Assembly (NCBI GenBank): GCA_022710185.1
Contig: JAKLHK010000001.1
Span: 188,632-252,631 of the forward strand
Source of the DNA: Bacteroidota bacterium
Lineage (GTDB): Bacteria > Bacteroidota > Bacteroidia > Bacteroidales > JAGNHN01
Length of the DNA stretch: 64,000 bases
Direction: 5' to 3'
Positions 35,468-42,495 of this stretch are shown here, piece by piece. Position numbers and translations under genes: made by a program. Numbering within the stretch: position 1 is the first letter of the stretch; every line of letters starts with the position of its first letter. The notes below the pieces were generated by a model. It was not told where the DNA came from. It saw only the letters and a list, made by a program, of their open reading frames with translations, and did no database searches.

Positions 35468-35473
35468 AAAGTA
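35466..35473 (-). promoter_or_regulatory. -7 promoter element TACTTTTG for glnS
   Basis: Exact TAnnTTTG match on the minus strand, 23 bases before the glnS ATG. Confidence 0.55.
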
Positions 35474-35482
35474 CAGCTTTAT

Positions 35483-35587
35483 CATTGCTCAGGGCTCAAG
35501 GCTGAAGGCTCATAGGCAGAGTTCAGTACCCAGTGACAATGCTCAATGACTTTGAGCCCTGCGCAATGAGCACTGATAATTGCGTAA
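35483..35587. repeat. Degenerate 7-base tandem array E (glnS-folB divergent gap)
   Basis: Fifteen consecutive 7-base units without a slip. The left part is CAnnGCT-like, the right part is nTGnnCn-like, i.e. the reverse complement. A 19-base inverted repeat with two mismatches (35483-35501 against 35551-35569) lies within it, including a perfect 10-base match CAGGGCTCAA/TTGAGCCCTG. Confidence 0.82.
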
Positions 35588-35609
35588 GTTTATCTCCGAT
35601 AAACTTACG
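35583..35609. promoter_or_regulatory. Perfect 12-bp hairpin directly before folB
   Basis: CGTAAGTTTATC, loop TCC, GATAAACTTACG: a perfect inverted repeat ending 2 bases before the folB ATG. In RNA it would hide the ribosome entry region; in DNA it could be an operator. A weak -7-like TAAGTTTA lies in its left arm. Confidence 0.7.
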
Positions 35610-35611
35610 AT

Positions 35612-35971
35612 ATGCTGATCTCACTGGAAGGAATGGAGTTCTACGCCCATCACGGGCATTACCACGAGGAGCGCGTCATCGGCACCCGTTTCGTGCTGGA
35701 CCTGCATTTTGAGGCCGAGGTAAGCGATTCCCGGGAAAGCGATGAATTGAAGGACACCGTGAACTATCTCAGTGTGTATAGCCTGGTGCGTGAGGAGATG
35801 GGGCAGGATTCCAAACTGCTGGAGCACGTGGCTTCGCGCATACTGAAGCGGGTCCTCGGGGCTTTTCCCCGCATCCTGCGGGCAGAGGTGAAGGTCTGCA
35901 AGATGAACCCTTCCCTGGGGGGGCAGGTGGAGAAGGTGTGTGTGACCCTCAACTCAGATGAACTGAGCTGA
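35612..35971 (+). CDS. folB: Dihydroneopterin aldolase
   Basis: Folate pathway: converts dihydroneopterin to 6-hydroxymethyl-dihydropterin plus glycolaldehyde. The 119-residue protein shows 'YAHHGHYHEERVIGTRFVLD', DTVNYLSVY, KLLEHVASRI and the closing KMNPSLGG, which include the family's Tyr/Glu/Lys active residues. ATG at 35612 is the only sensible start and sits against the 12-bp hairpin above. Array F begins 2 bases after the stop. Confidence 0.93.
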   Translation: MLISLEGMEFYAHHGHYHEERVIGTRFVLDLHFEAEVSDSRESDELKDTVNYLSVYSLVREEMGQDSKLLEHVASRILKRVLGAFPRILRAEVKVCKMNPSLGGQVEKVCVTLNSDELS

Positions 35972-35973
35972 GG

Positions 35974-36022
35974 CATTTAACATTTCGCATTGCGCAGTGC
36001 GAAATGAGCCCTGATAAATGAT
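35974..36022. repeat. Degenerate 7-base tandem array F (left of tRNA-Cys)
   Basis: Seven units in register: CATTTAA, CATTTCG, CATTGCG, CAGTGCG, then three weaker ones. It fills the gap from the folB stop to the tRNA promoter. First 23 bases identical to array D in inverted orientation. Confidence 0.8.
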
Positions 36023-36027
36023 TTTCC

Positions 36028-36035
36028 TATCTTTG
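36028..36035 (+). promoter_or_regulatory. -7 promoter element TATCTTTG for tRNA-Cys
   Basis: Exact TAnnTTTG match, 11 bases before the tRNA 5' end. Confidence 0.65.
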
Positions 36036-36046
36036 TGCCCCGAACT

Positions 36047-36120
36047 GGTCTCGTGGCCGAGTGGCTAGGCAGCGGTCTGCAAAACCGCGTACAGCGGTTC
36101 GAATCCGCTCGAGACCTCCA
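36047..36120 (+). tRNA. tRNA-Cys (anticodon GCA)
   Basis: Acceptor stem GGTCTCG/CGAGACC, anticodon stem GCGGT/ACCGC with loop CTGCAAA (GCA in the middle), TpsiC arm GGTTCGAATCC, discriminator T and an encoded CCA. All arms fold as expected by eye. Confidence 0.95.
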
Positions 36121-36157
36121 AAAAAGCCCGCTAATCCTAGGATTGCGGGCTTTTTTA
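36121..36157 (+). terminator. Rho-independent terminator of tRNA-Cys
   Basis: GCCCGC/GCGGGC outer stem and AATCC/GGATT inner stem with one bulged T, preceded by six A and followed by six T; it can work in both directions. It starts at the base after the CCA end. Confidence 0.9.
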
Positions 36158-36210
36158 TTTCTGATATGCGAGCTCACTCCGAAAAGTAATTGAGGCAAGT
36201 CAAGCTTACT

Positions 36211-36276
36211 ATTGTATTCATTGTTAAATTGTTCACTGTCCATGAGCAATGCGCAATGAGATATGAGACATGATTT
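36211..36276. repeat. Degenerate 7-base tandem array G (right of tRNA-Cys)
   Basis: Nine units in one register; the clearest are ATGAGCA, ATGCGCA, ATGAGAT and ATGAGAC. These are reverse complements of the array F type, so F and G are an inverted pair around tRNA-Cys and its terminator. Confidence 0.78.
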
Positions 36277-36404
36277 TTGCCCTCAGGCCGGGCAGGCCTT
36301 GTTGGATTTCCTTAGGATAAAGGGCAGAAGATGATTGGATGGAAGAACTTTCCTTAGGGGGCTCATTTCTTATTTTTGAAGTTTATCCGGTTGGGTCTGA
36401 CCGG

Positions 36405-36878
36405 CTATTTCTTCAGGTGGAGCTCACGGAAGGTCTTGGAGCCCAGGATGTCGCGGATGTTGGCGTAATTGCCCACGGTTTTGTCATAGGTTTCCTTTCC
36501 CATTTCGTCCTGGAGTTTCTTTTCGATGGCCTCAAAACGGGCTTCGCGGGCCGGATCAGGGTCGAATTGTGCAAAGCCGCTGATCTCCATCATCAGCATC
36601 AGGTCGAAATCATCTTCCCCGAAGGCATCACCGGCCAGTATCTTGTAGGATTTGATGAGCCCGGCCGCCACATAGGCGTCCATGGCCCGGGCCCAGGTCT
36701 TGCTCAGGTCCTTCAGATAAACATCGGCCTGGTTGGCATGGGTACGCACATAGGTAACATTCCATACCGATCCTTCGGTGTACGGATCCTTTTCCTGGGC
36801 GTTGGCGGTGGAAACGGAGGCGAAGGCCAGGGCCAGCATCAGCATAGCAGCGCCCAGTGTGTTCAAGGTTTTCTTCAT
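36405..36878 (-). CDS. Secreted protein of unknown function
   Basis: A 157-residue protein with a clear Sec signal peptide (LGAAMLMLALAFASVSTANA, AQ cleavage). The mature part, from EKDPYTEGSVWNVTYVRTHA on, is mixed alpha/beta with 'YLKDLSKTWARAMDAYVAAG' and 'ILAGDAFGEDDFDLMLMMEI'; it resembles a dimeric ferredoxin-like (dABB/NIPSNAP-like) arrangement by strand-helix order, which is only a guess. No Cys in the mature protein. It is single, minus strand, with a Fur-like box 23 bases upstream. ATG at 36878 opens the signal peptide. Confidence 0.72.
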   Translation of the reverse strand: MKKTLNTLGAAMLMLALAFASVSTANAQEKDPYTEGSVWNVTYVRTHANQADVYLKDLSKTWARAMDAYVAAGLIKSYKILAGDAFGEDDFDLMLMMEISGFAQFDPDPAREARFEAIEKKLQDEMGKETYDKTVGNYANIRDILGSKTFRELHLKK

Positions 36879-37417
36879 AAGGAGGAGTGTTTGGTTAGGG
36901 ATTATTTAGAATTATTCCATACATACGTCCTTAAATGCTGGTTTTCTGTTTTTTAACATAGCATTAACAATCGCCCGGGAGTGCACAAAAGATGAAAGCA
37001 GTTCGCCGGAATAGCCCCGTACATCGAACATCCTCAGGTTTTGCCCCTACAGGGCGCTATGGACTCTGCCTCCTTCGTGCTACAGAGGTCGGACCCCGAC
37101 AGGGTCCTCCCTTCCCTGGCTAATGATAGATGCTTCGCTGTGGTGCAGATCCCCTTTTGTATCCTCGCCTCCACTGAAGCGGTACCGGAGTATACCTTCG
37201 GGAAGTGCTGTTATGGCACCACCAACTCTCCAGGGCAATCGGGGCAGGAATTCTTGATCATTGAAAAAGTGTCCAGTGAATAGGGATCAAGCCAGTTTTC
37301 GAGTCCCGGTTATGACGATCAGATCATTCCCGTCCGGTTCCCTAAGGGATCATCTCGTTAGAATAAACTGCCTGTGTTTGGTTCTTTGACACAAAATTGT
37401 ATTACACAACATTGTGT
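36879..37417. other. Gene-poor stretch with two small palindromes
   Basis: No protein-like frame: an 80-codon frame at 37041-37283 has no domain and an odd composition. Two GC-rich palindromes are seen: GCCC-CTACA-GGGC at 37043-37055 and GGACCC-CGACA-GGGTCC at 37091-37107, which might be leftovers of a dispersed repeat. A Fur-like box is at its left edge. Confidence 0.5.
36901..36918. promoter_or_regulatory. Fur-family-like box upstream of the secreted protein gene
   Basis: ATTATTTAGAATTATTCC, close to a TTTAGAAT-n-ATTCTAAA palindrome; 16 of 18 bases match the element before the peroxiredoxin gene (42469-42486). 23 bases from the gene start. Confidence 0.4.
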
Positions 37418-37782
37418 ATTACAGATGAATGGGTAAGCTATATTGGGATGTAATTCCATTCTACGGGTAAGAGCATTTCAGGGGCTACATCACGCTATAT
37501 TGCGTCAATGATGGATTTTCATCCATATTTTGTACAGCAACTCGCTTCCTATTGCTGGAGATCGACGGAAGGACATTGTGATGATGCTCTCGTGAATGCA
37601 TCTGTTGATCAATTGCTCATACATCATCAGATTCTATTCTTGCGAGAAATCGACCACCTCACATTACCCGTATCAAGCAGGCCTTGGTTCAAAAGGAAAT
37701 CCTCGCCTCAAATGGCACAGGACTGGAATTTACCGATCCCTTGTTCCGCATTTGGTTCATAAGGAAGTATATGGGTCGGTGA
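37418..37782 (+). pseudogene. AAA-family ATPase C-terminal remnant (stop, deletion, frameshift)
   Basis: The conceptual translation reads ITDEWVSYIGM, stop (TAA 37451-37453), FHSTGKSISGATSRYIA, then 'MMDFHPYFVQQLASYCWRST' and 'VDQLLIHHQILFLREIDHLT'; after a frame change at about 37660 it goes on as ITRIKQALVQKEILASNG and 'FTDPLFRIWFIRKYMGR'. These are the C-terminal landmarks (TGKxIS, HPYxVQQLA, ITRIKxAL, FTDPLFxxW) of a common ATP-binding protein family of Bacteroidota (archaeal-type AAA ATPase). About 25-30 codons between HLT and ITR are lost and no Walker A part was found upstream. It is dead. Confidence 0.75.
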
Positions 37783-37856
37783 AACTTCGTCCATCGACAT
37801 CGTCAATCAACATCCCTCTGAATTCTCCTTTAAAGGGGAATCATTCCTCATCAAAC

Positions 37857-37912
37857 ATATCAGATATCAAATGTCAGATATCAGATATCAGATATCAGAT
37901 ATCAGATATCAT
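37857..37912. repeat. 7-base tandem array H (ATATCAG units) at the cytochrome gene stop
   Basis: Eight units of ATATCAG with only three deviating (ATATCAA, ATGTCAG, ATATCAT). It is the most regular array of the window and runs into the stop codon (37909-37911) of the minus-strand cytochrome gene. Confidence 0.88.
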
Positions 37913-39411
37913 TTATACACATCCTTGTGGCAGTCGCTGCAGATATAGTCCTTCCAGCCGCCTTCGGGATCGTTGGGATGGATAAACTCCAGGCTTTCGA
38001 ACACATTGGCCACCTGCATCTCCCCTACCGGCCCCTGGGCCGTAATGTGGTGGCAGAGGTTGCAGTCCATGGAAATTTTACGTCCATTGGCCGCGACATG
38101 CCGGTCGTTGTGGCAGCGGAAGCAGCCTTCGGTTTCCAGGTGGCCGATATGGTTGGGGTAGGTCTCCCAGTTCACTTTCATATAGGGGAAAATGTTTTTG
38201 GAGAACTCTTCCTGCAACACCCGCACCGAACGGTCGATCCTGGGCCTGAACTCCGCCATGCGGTCATCGTAAAATGCGTTGTAATAAGCATTTACTTCTT
38301 GCTCTATGTACCGATAGGCGCTGTCCCGGGTCGGGAAGGGCACCATGAGCACCTGCATGGCGATCATCTTGAGGTCGGGCAGGTCGCGGGGCAGTTTGCC
38401 GGCGGTGAGGGCGCGGTTGACGAAGTTCATGGGCGAGCTGTAGCTGTGCGAAGGACGGTTGTGGCAGTCCACGCAGTCCATGGTACGCTGCTCCAGGGTG
38501 TCTTTGCCGGCCGCGGTGAGGGCCACTCCGTCGTAGAGGTAGTCGGTGACCTCCCCGCTGCGGAGGTTGGTATAACGCACCCAGGGGATCTTGCCGCGGT
38601 CAGGTGTGGCCATGTACTCGATCTTTACGTTGGGGTTGATGTGCCAGTGTATGCCCTCCGACAGGCCCATGGCGCTGTGTTCCGGACCGGTCTTCATCTG
38701 CAGTACGATGTCCCATTCGGTATTCTGCTCATCGGGCAGGTAGTGCCGCTCGATACGGTGCTTGCGGGCATAGAACTTCTCCGGCCAGTGGCATTCCTCG
38801 CAGGTTTCCCTGGCCGGGCGCAGGTTGGCGATGGGCGTAGGGATAGGCCTGGGATAGTTCCCCGTGGCCACGGCATACACCTGGTAGAGACCTGACATTT
38901 TCGACCGCACATACCAGCTGGCCCCGGTCCCTACATGGCAGTCCACGCAGGCTACCCTGGCGTGGGGGGAATTCTGGTAGGCCACGAACTCGGGTTCCAT
39001 TACCTGATGGCAAACCGTACCGCAGAACTCTACTGATTCGGTATAGTGGAAGGCTTCGTAACTGCCCACCGCGGTAAGGAGAAGGAAGAGGATGGAGCCG
39101 CTGAAGAAGATGAGGGCGGCATTGCGGTGACGGGCGTTGCCCAGGTCGATGGCCGGCATGCGGCCCGCTTCTTCCCCGCTTCCCCTGCGCTTGTCGCGGC
39201 GCAGCTTCAGCAGCATGCCAATGGGGATGAACACCAGTCCCAGCAACAGGAAGGCAGGCAGCACGATATACATGAACAGTCCCAGGTATGAGCCCCCCTG
39301 GCCCAGCACTGTGGAGACGACAAAGAGGAATACGATCATGAACAGGCTGAACAGGGCCACCACGGCCCCGGTCAGGGAGATCCAGTTGTAGGATGAACGT
39401 GGAAGTTTCAT
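37909..39411 (-). CDS. NapC/NirT-type multihaem cytochrome c (seven haems)
   Basis: A 500-residue quinol-oxidising type cytochrome. Two or three N-terminal membrane helices ('LFSLFMIVFLFVVSTVLGQG', 'LFMYIVLPAFLLLGLVFIPI', 'NAALIFFSGSILFLLLTAVG') precede the periplasmic part. Haem sites: CGTVCH (CX3CH), CVDCH, CEECH, CVDCH, CFRCH, CNLCH, CSDCH, seven in all. 'PEFVAYQNSPHARVACVDCH' is the NapC/NirT pattern. It probably passes electrons from the quinone pool to a periplasmic reductase, but no reductase gene adjoins. The unusual first haem spacing is common in this subgroup. Stop codon is in array H. Confidence 0.88.
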   Translation of the reverse strand: MKLPRSSYNWISLTGAVVALFSLFMIVFLFVVSTVLGQGGSYLGLFMYIVLPAFLLLGLVFIPIGMLLKLRRDKRRGSGEEAGRMPAIDLGNARHRNAALIFFSGSILFLLLTAVGSYEAFHYTESVEFCGTVCHQVMEPEFVAYQNSPHARVACVDCHVGTGASWYVRSKMSGLYQVYAVATGNYPRPIPTPIANLRPARETCEECHWPEKFYARKHRIERHYLPDEQNTEWDIVLQMKTGPEHSAMGLSEGIHWHINPNVKIEYMATPDRGKIPWVRYTNLRSGEVTDYLYDGVALTAAGKDTLEQRTMDCVDCHNRPSHSYSSPMNFVNRALTAGKLPRDLPDLKMIAMQVLMVPFPTRDSAYRYIEQEVNAYYNAFYDDRMAEFRPRIDRSVRVLQEEFSKNIFPYMKVNWETYPNHIGHLETEGCFRCHNDRHVAANGRKISMDCNLCHHITAQGPVGEMQVANVFESLEFIHPNDPEGGWKDYICSDCHKDVYK

Positions 39412-39523
39412 GGTTCAGGATTTTATCCTCCTAATTTATGTATTTATTTCTATATATCGCAGGTGTTTGGGATAGGGGGCAAGCGGTCCGTTATCCTATA
39501 ATGGAGAATATTGTATTTATGTC

Positions 39524-39539
39524 ATTGTATTTCTGTACT
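39524..39539 (+). promoter_or_regulatory. Conserved 16-base element upstream of the NAD(P)-binding gene
   Basis: ATTGTATTTCTGTACT, identical to 42434-42449 before the peroxiredoxin gene; a partial copy, ATTGTATTTATG, lies 14 bases upstream at 39510. The surrounding gap is AT-rich. Confidence 0.45.
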
Positions 39540-39633
39540 TTAATACCAATGCATATTGTGAAGGTCTTCAAAATAAGTTTATATTCACTATACTATATAT
39601 TTACTATTTTTACGGTATCCCGTGCTTCCTGAT

Positions 39634-41169
39634 ATGTCAGAACCCCTGAGAACACCTAATCCGGAGTACTATTGCGAGGGTCTGGGCACCCTTCCCCAGA
39701 CCGGTATGGGCAAGGTATTGGTGACCGGGGCTACCGGCTATATCGGGGGTCGCCTGGTGCCCGTACTGCGGCAGCGTGGCTATGATGTGCGGGTGATGGT
39801 GAGGAGGCATTCGCGGGAGCACCGGGAGCGCTTTCCGGGTTGTGAGGTCGTGGCGGCCGATGCCACCCAGGCGGAGGAGGTCTTCTGGGCCCTGAAAGAT
39901 GTGCACACCGCCTATTACCTCCTGCATTCCCTCCATCTCGGACAAAAGCGGTTCGAGGAGGTGGACCAGAAACTGGCGGCCAACTTCCGTCGGGCGGCAG
40001 AGGAGAACGGGGTAAAGCGGATCATTTACCTCACGGGTCTGGGGCACGAGAATGCAAAGCTTTCGGCCCACCTGGAGAGCCGGATGATGGTAGCCCGTGA
40101 GCTTGAAAAAGGGCCTGTCCCTGTCACCCTGCTGAGGGCGGGCATGATCATCGGGTCGGGCAGTGCCTCCTACGAGATCCTGCACCACCTGGTGAAGAAC
40201 ACCTGGATCTTCTTCATCCCGCGCTGGGCCCGCACCCAAAGCCAGCCCATCGCCATACGTGATGTGGTCCGCTACCTGGTGGGAGTACTGGAAATCCCTG
40301 AAACCGCGGGGCGGCACTTCGATATCGGGGGGCCGGACATTCTCACCTACGACGAGAAACTGAAGGTCCTCGCCCGCATGCTGGGCCTGCGCCGCCTCTT
40401 CCTGCCCGGGCTGATCACCTGGACCCCATTGTACGGATATATCGCCAGCCTGCTTACGCCTGTGCCCGGTCCCATCACCAAGGTGCTCATCGAGGGCTGC
40501 CGCAACGAGGTAGTCTGCCAGAACGACGATATCCGCGAGTTCATCCCCTGTCAGAACTATGGGTTTCAGGAGGCCCTGCTCAAAGCCATGACCGCGGAGG
40601 AGCAGGACCGGGTGCAGACCCGCTGGTCGGATGCCTATCCCCCGGAGTACGACCTGGCCACCCGCCTGGACGAGCTGAACTATTCCCCGCATTATGTGAG
40701 CTCCTACCTTTTGCTGACGCACAAGTCCCCTGCCTCACTCTTCGAGGCCTTCTGCCAGATCGGGGGCCGCAGCGGGTGGTTCCACAGCAACTGGATGTGG
40801 AGGATGCGGGGAGCGCTGGACCGCCTGATGCTGGGCGTGGGGATGTCGCGGGGCCGGAGAAGCTCCTCCAGCCTCAGGGTTAACGATGTGATCGACTTCT
40901 GGAGGGTAGAGAACCTGCGTGAGGATCATCTCTTGCTGCTGCGCGCGGAAATGAAGCTCCCGGGCCTGGCCTGGCTGGAGTTCTTCACCGAAAAGGGGGA
41001 GGGCATCAACAGGCTGGCCGTCACTGCTTTCTTCGCACCCCGGGGCTGGCGGGGCCACGTATACTGGTATATGTTCGTCCCCTTTCACTATATCATCTTC
41101 CGCAACCTGCTGAAGCAGATCGAGCGCCGGGCTGCGGTGTCATCCTCCCCTCCCCTGGCTATGCCTTGA
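39634..41169 (+). CDS. NAD(P)-binding protein with DUF2867 tail
   Basis: A 511-residue protein. The N-terminal half is an atypical short-chain dehydrogenase/NmrA-like Rossmann domain: TGATGYIGGRLV dinucleotide motif at about residue 35, 'VTLLRAGMIIGSGSASYEIL' and 'RHFDIGGPDILTYDEKL'. The C-terminal 170 residues match DUF2867 (e.g. 'SNWMWRMRGALDRLMLGVGM', 'VTAFFAPRGWRGHVYWYMFV'). Substrate unknown; often found with light- or stress-related genes. ATG at 39634 is preferred to GTG at 39622. It shares an upstream 16-mer with the peroxiredoxin gene. Confidence 0.85.
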   Translation: MSEPLRTPNPEYYCEGLGTLPQTGMGKVLVTGATGYIGGRLVPVLRQRGYDVRVMVRRHSREHRERFPGCEVVAADATQAEEVFWALKDVHTAYYLLHSLHLGQKRFEEVDQKLAANFRRAAEENGVKRIIYLTGLGHENAKLSAHLESRMMVARELEKGPVPVTLLRAGMIIGSGSASYEILHHLVKNTWIFFIPRWARTQSQPIAIRDVVRYLVGVLEIPETAGRHFDIGGPDILTYDEKLKVLARMLGLRRLFLPGLITWTPLYGYIASLLTPVPGPITKVLIEGCRNEVVCQNDDIREFIPCQNYGFQEALLKAMTAEEQDRVQTRWSDAYPPEYDLATRLDELNYSPHYVSSYLLLTHKSPASLFEAFCQIGGRSGWFHSNWMWRMRGALDRLMLGVGMSRGRRSSSSLRVNDVIDFWRVENLREDHLLLLRAEMKLPGLAWLEFFTEKGEGINRLAVTAFFAPRGWRGHVYWYMFVPFHYIIFRNLLKQIERRAAVSSSPPLAMP

Positions 41170-41261
41170 ATCTGCCGTTCACAATCACTAACTTTAGGTG
41201 ATTTCCGAGCGCAGCAACCCTTCCCGGTCCATCCATACCCGGGAAACCAACATCCACACCC

Positions 41262-42374
41262 ATGAAAAGAGTCCGATTGCTCATCTTCCTGCTCGGCCTT
41301 TGCGCCGGGATGAGCGCCCAGGAATGGGCGAAGCAGGAACTGCCCGGCCTCGAAGGACGCTGGAAGCTCATTGACATCGATATGGTAAGCCCTTCATCAG
41401 GATGGGCGGCGGGGAATTACTATGCCACCGAGGGTACCTGGAGGGGTGGCACGGCAGGGCTTATCCTGCGTTTTGACGGCACTTCGTGGAAAAGCGTGGC
41501 CTTGCCTCCGGTGGAGGGGCATTGGTGGCTCAGATCGCTTTGTTTCCTCTCCGAAAACGAAGGATGGGCGGTGGGCAGCGATGGGGAGCAGGGGCTCATC
41601 CTGCACTTTGCGCAGGGAAAATGGTCCCGCGAGATCCTTCCGGAGATCGCCCAGAAGGAATGGGACCTCTACGGTATCTATATGCTGTCCGGGGGTGAGG
41701 GCTGGGCTGTGGGCGGGGCCGGGCAGAAAGGCGCCATCCTGCTGCAGCGAACAGGTGGTCATTGGATCCTTGCCGACCTCCCGGACCTGCTGAACAAACA
41801 CACCCTGGTTTGTGTCAATGGCAGCTCCGCCACGGATGTATGGGCCGGGGGTTTCAGGGAGGGGGAATTCGGGAAGGTGATGATGACCGGACAGCCCTGG
41901 GGCAGCTTCCTGCTTCACTATGATGGCAAAGCCTGGAGCGAGGCCGAGTTCCCTCTGCTCATGAGGAACATCATCATGATGGACCTGCAGGCCTTCAATG
42001 AAAAAGAGGCCATTTTCGCCGGCTACAACCCCCCTTTCCAGTCGGCCCGGGAGAACGGAAAGATCGCGGTATGGAACGGAAAGAAATGGAGCGATGCCAA
42101 GCCTCCGGATGCTGCCCATGAATGGAAGCTCTACGACCTGGCCATGAAGGACCCCGCAAACGGCTATGCCGCCGGGGAATATCTGCAGCGCCGTCAGGGC
42201 TTGGTGCTTCAATGTACCAAGGGGACCTGGGAAGTAATCAAGGAAAAGAAACTACCCCAGGTAAGCACCCAGTGGGATCTGGTGGCCACTGACTTCGACG
42301 GAGGAAAAGCCTGGTATTTCGCCGGCTGGGACGCCGCGAACCACCAGGGGATCATATACCGGCTCACAGAATGA
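41262..42374 (+). CDS. Secreted beta-propeller-like protein
   Basis: A 370-residue protein with a signal peptide (LIFLLGLCAGMSAQ) and about six repeats, each with a glycine-tryptophan turn: SSGWAAGN, NEGWAVGSD, GEGWAVGGA, TDVWAGGF, ANGYAAGEY. Such motifs are typical of photosynthesis-system-assembly (Ycf48-like) or sialidase-type propellers. No catalytic site can be assigned. Nearby genes are on the same strand but a gap of 92 bases and 121 bases suggests separate transcripts. A weak -7-like TAACTTTA is at 41189-41196. Confidence 0.7.
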   Translation: MKRVRLLIFLLGLCAGMSAQEWAKQELPGLEGRWKLIDIDMVSPSSGWAAGNYYATEGTWRGGTAGLILRFDGTSWKSVALPPVEGHWWLRSLCFLSENEGWAVGSDGEQGLILHFAQGKWSREILPEIAQKEWDLYGIYMLSGGEGWAVGGAGQKGAILLQRTGGHWILADLPDLLNKHTLVCVNGSSATDVWAGGFREGEFGKVMMTGQPWGSFLLHYDGKAWSEAEFPLLMRNIIMMDLQAFNEKEAIFAGYNPPFQSARENGKIAVWNGKKWSDAKPPDAAHEWKLYDLAMKDPANGYAAGEYLQRRQGLVLQCTKGTWEVIKEKKLPQVSTQWDLVATDFDGGKAWYFAGWDAANHQGIIYRLTE

Positions 42375-42433
42375 CCAGCTCCGGGAGGTTCTGGGCCTTG
42401 AGGTGTTAATGTTTTGTTATTGCGTCCTAAATA

Positions 42434-42449
42434 ATTGTATTTCTGTACT
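42434..42449 (+). promoter_or_regulatory. Conserved 16-base element upstream of the peroxiredoxin gene
   Basis: ATTGTATTTCTGTACT, identical to the element at 39524-39539; 46 bases before the ATG. Confidence 0.45.
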
Positions 42450-42468
42450 ATAGGGCTTATCATTGTGT

Positions 42469-42486
42469 ATTATTTAGAATCAATCC
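42469..42486. promoter_or_regulatory. Fur-family-like box before the peroxiredoxin gene
   Basis: ATTATTTAGAATCAATCC, near-palindrome around TTTAGAAT, 9 bases before the start codon; similar to 36901-36918. A PerR/Fur repressor could bind here. Confidence 0.4.
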
Positions 42487-42495
42487 AAACCAACA

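Noticed and set aside
36387..36404. Inverted repeat CCGGT/ACCGG after the secreted protein gene as terminator
   Set aside because: The stem is 5 bp and no T-run follows in the direction of transcription; too weak to annotate.
37041..37283. 80-codon plus-strand frame
   Set aside because: It includes two palindromes, has no recognisable domain, and no promoter or conserved start.
31214..37912. Could the arrays be CRISPR?
   Set aside because: Units are 7 bases with no spacers of 25-40 bases, and no cas genes are present.
39438..39632. 64-codon frame before the NAD(P)-binding gene
   Set aside because: It lies in an AT-rich regulatory gap, has no family similarity, and covers the shared 16-mer.
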